Part shown: one piece after another, positions 15,509 to 16,314 of the stretch
Layout: each line of letters opens with the position of its first letter
How positions within the stretch are numbered: position 1 is the first letter of the stretch
Origin: an uncultured Kordia sp.
Lineage (GTDB): Bacteria > Bacteroidota > Bacteroidia > Flavobacteriales > Flavobacteriaceae
Reading direction: 5' to 3'
Assembly (NCBI GenBank): GCA_913054565.1
Contig: CAJXHW010000009.1
Location: forward strand, 1-16,314
DNA length: 16,314 bases
The notes under the pieces: model-generated
Database searches by the model: none
What the model saw: only the letters and a program-made list of their open reading frames with translations
What the model was told of the DNA's origin: nothing
Translations under genes and position numbers: made by a program

Positions 15509-15532
15509 GTAGCCATATTTCAGGACGTGACA
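15509..15532 (-). repeat. IS3-family right terminal inverted repeat
   Basis: It begins GTAGCC and ends TTCAGGACGTGACA on the plus strand. Its reverse complement matches the left repeat at 19 of 24 positions and ends in CA on the plus strand. It lies 16 bases after the orfB stop codon. Confidence 0.88.
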
Positions 15533-15544
15533 TTTGAGAAAAAT

Positions 15545-16314
15545 ATGAAAAACAAAAAAACTTATATTTTTTTATTAATGACCATTATTTGGTCTTGGAC
15601 TTTTTGGTTTATTGGTTTAAATCTTCTTGCGGATGGAATTAATCAAGATTCAATTGGGAAATTTTTAATATTCTTTTTTACTGGTGTTTATGGACCTTCA
15701 ATTAGTGCTGTTGTAACAACTTTTATCTTTGACGGAATTGAAGGTGTACTGAATTTACTGAAGAAATTATTTATTTGGAACGTTCCCTTTAAAAACTATT
15801 TATACATTATTATTTTACCGATGATTTTTGTCATTATTGGAATTGGACTTTATAACATATTCATTGGAAATATAGGGAGTTTTGACCTAATGGCTTTTCT
15901 TTCGATTCCGACTGTATTGTGGGCTGGATTTTATGCTGGCCCTTTGGGAGAAGAACTTGGTTGGAGAGGTTTTTTATTACCCGAATTACAAAAAGAACAT
16001 ACAAACTTAAAAAGTGCAATCATAATTGGTGTTATATGGTTTATTTGGCATATTCCACTTTGGTGGGCTCCATTTGGCACTTTAGTTAGCGGAGAATCAA
16101 TTTCTTTTTTACCTGTAATAACATATTTCCTAATGTTAATCTGTTTATCTATAATAATCACTTGGTTAGTAATTAATTCAAAAGGAAGTGTTCTAGTTGC
16201 ACTCTTATTTCACTTATCTATTAATGCAGGGATAGCTTTGCTGTTTTTCCCTGAATTGAATATGGATTTCAAAAAAGTACATTTATTGTCTAGTATTGGC
16301 ATGCTAATATTTAC
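15545..16314 (+). CDS. CPBP-family intramembrane protease, 3' end beyond the window
   Basis: The first 256 residues of a polytopic membrane protein are visible, and the frame is open at the window end. The CPBP (Abi) glutamic intramembrane endopeptidase motifs are present. EExxxR is in GEELGWRG (E136, E137, R141). The second histidine motif is WFIWHIP (H169), with Trp rather than Phe four residues before the His. The third is HLSIN (H223, N227). Membrane helices lie at about 8-28, 40-60, 85-107, 115-132, 158-175, 188-210 and 214-235. Family members process prenylated or small proteins, or give immunity to bacteriocins; the substrate here is unknown. The start codon is 12 bases after the IS, so the original upstream region is displaced. 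It may be cargo of a second cassette. It may be transcribed from the IS, if at all. Confidence 0.88.
   Translation, partial: MKNKKTYIFLLMTIIWSWTFWFIGLNLLADGINQDSIGKFLIFFFTGVYGPSISAVVTTFIFDGIEGVLNLLKKLFIWNVPFKNYLYIIILPMIFVIIGIGLYNIFIGNIGSFDLMAFLSIPTVLWAGFYAGPLGEELGWRGFLLPELQKEHTNLKSAIIIGVIWFIWHIPLWWAPFGTLVSGESISFLPVITYFLMLICLSIIITWLVINSKGSVLVALLFHLSINAGIALLFFPELNMDFKKVHLLSSIGMLIF

Larger units (their letters stand above)
14231..15532 (+). mobile_element. Intact IS3-family insertion sequence
   Basis: The 1302-bp element has imperfect 24-bp terminal inverted repeats at 14231-14254 and 15509-15532 (19 of 24 positions match, both beginning TG and sharing CGTCCTGAA and GGCTAC). It carries overlapping orfA and orfB with a DDE transposase. 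TTT lies on both sides (14228-14230 and 15533-15535), consistent with a 3-bp target duplication. All parts look intact. It has inserted seven bases after the right heptamer of the cassette and just before the CPBP gene. Confidence 0.92.

Overview
The window looks like a chromosome segment from a member of the Flavobacteriaceae (phylum Bacteroidota). The DNA is AT-rich and there is no consistent Shine-Dalgarno sequence. Two intergenic regions carry TAnnTTTG boxes of the Bacteroidota -7 type. The gene set also fits: class II HMG-CoA reductase beside a GHMP kinase of the GYDIA type, DPP IV-like S9 peptidase, paired POT transporters, a short ComEC and a large AsmA-like protein. I cannot name the species.

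Layout. (1) 1-2330: a minus-strand isoprenoid pair, HMG-CoA reductase followed one base later by a GHMP kinase, ending at a strong terminator hairpin. (2) 2435-8055: a divergent plus-strand peptide-use cluster made of a secreted S9/DPP IV-type peptidase and two tandem POT-family peptide/proton symporters. A hairpin separates the two transporters and another follows them. (3) 8146-8611: a secreted thioredoxin-like protein whose signal peptide appears to be split by a one-base frameshift. (4) 8666-10669 (minus): a ComEC/Rec2 DNA-uptake channel, convergent with the thioredoxin gene across a shared bidirectional terminator. (5) 10829-13444: a large AsmA-like protein with its own promoter box and terminator. 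(6) 13467-16314: an accessory zone, described next.

The accessory zone is the most interesting part. A single secreted-protein gene sits between two direct copies of the heptamer GTTGTGC. Its 3' side is a 131-bp imperfect palindrome built like an integron attC site: outer 7-bp boxes, an unpaired internal spacer, a second 15-bp stem, then a variable inner structure. The heptamer departs from the classical GTTRRRY core at one position, and no integrase is visible. Seven bases past the right-hand heptamer an intact IS3-family element (1302 bp, imperfect 24-bp inverted repeats, OrfA/OrfB joined by a probable -1 frameshift on a run of nine A) has inserted with an apparent TTT duplication. Removing the IS places the next gene, a CPBP-type intramembrane protease truncated by the window end, 16 bp after a GTTGTGC heptamer. 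This suggests it was a second cassette of the same kind. The working hypothesis is a flavobacterial integron-like cassette array, later interrupted by an IS.

Functional links. The S9 peptidase would release dipeptides in the periplasm and the POT carriers would import them. HMG-CoA reductase and the GHMP kinase would act in the mevalonate pathway. The remaining genes are individually recognisable but not obviously linked. No tRNA, rRNA or CRISPR array was seen, and no gene-free stretch exceeds about 190 bases.
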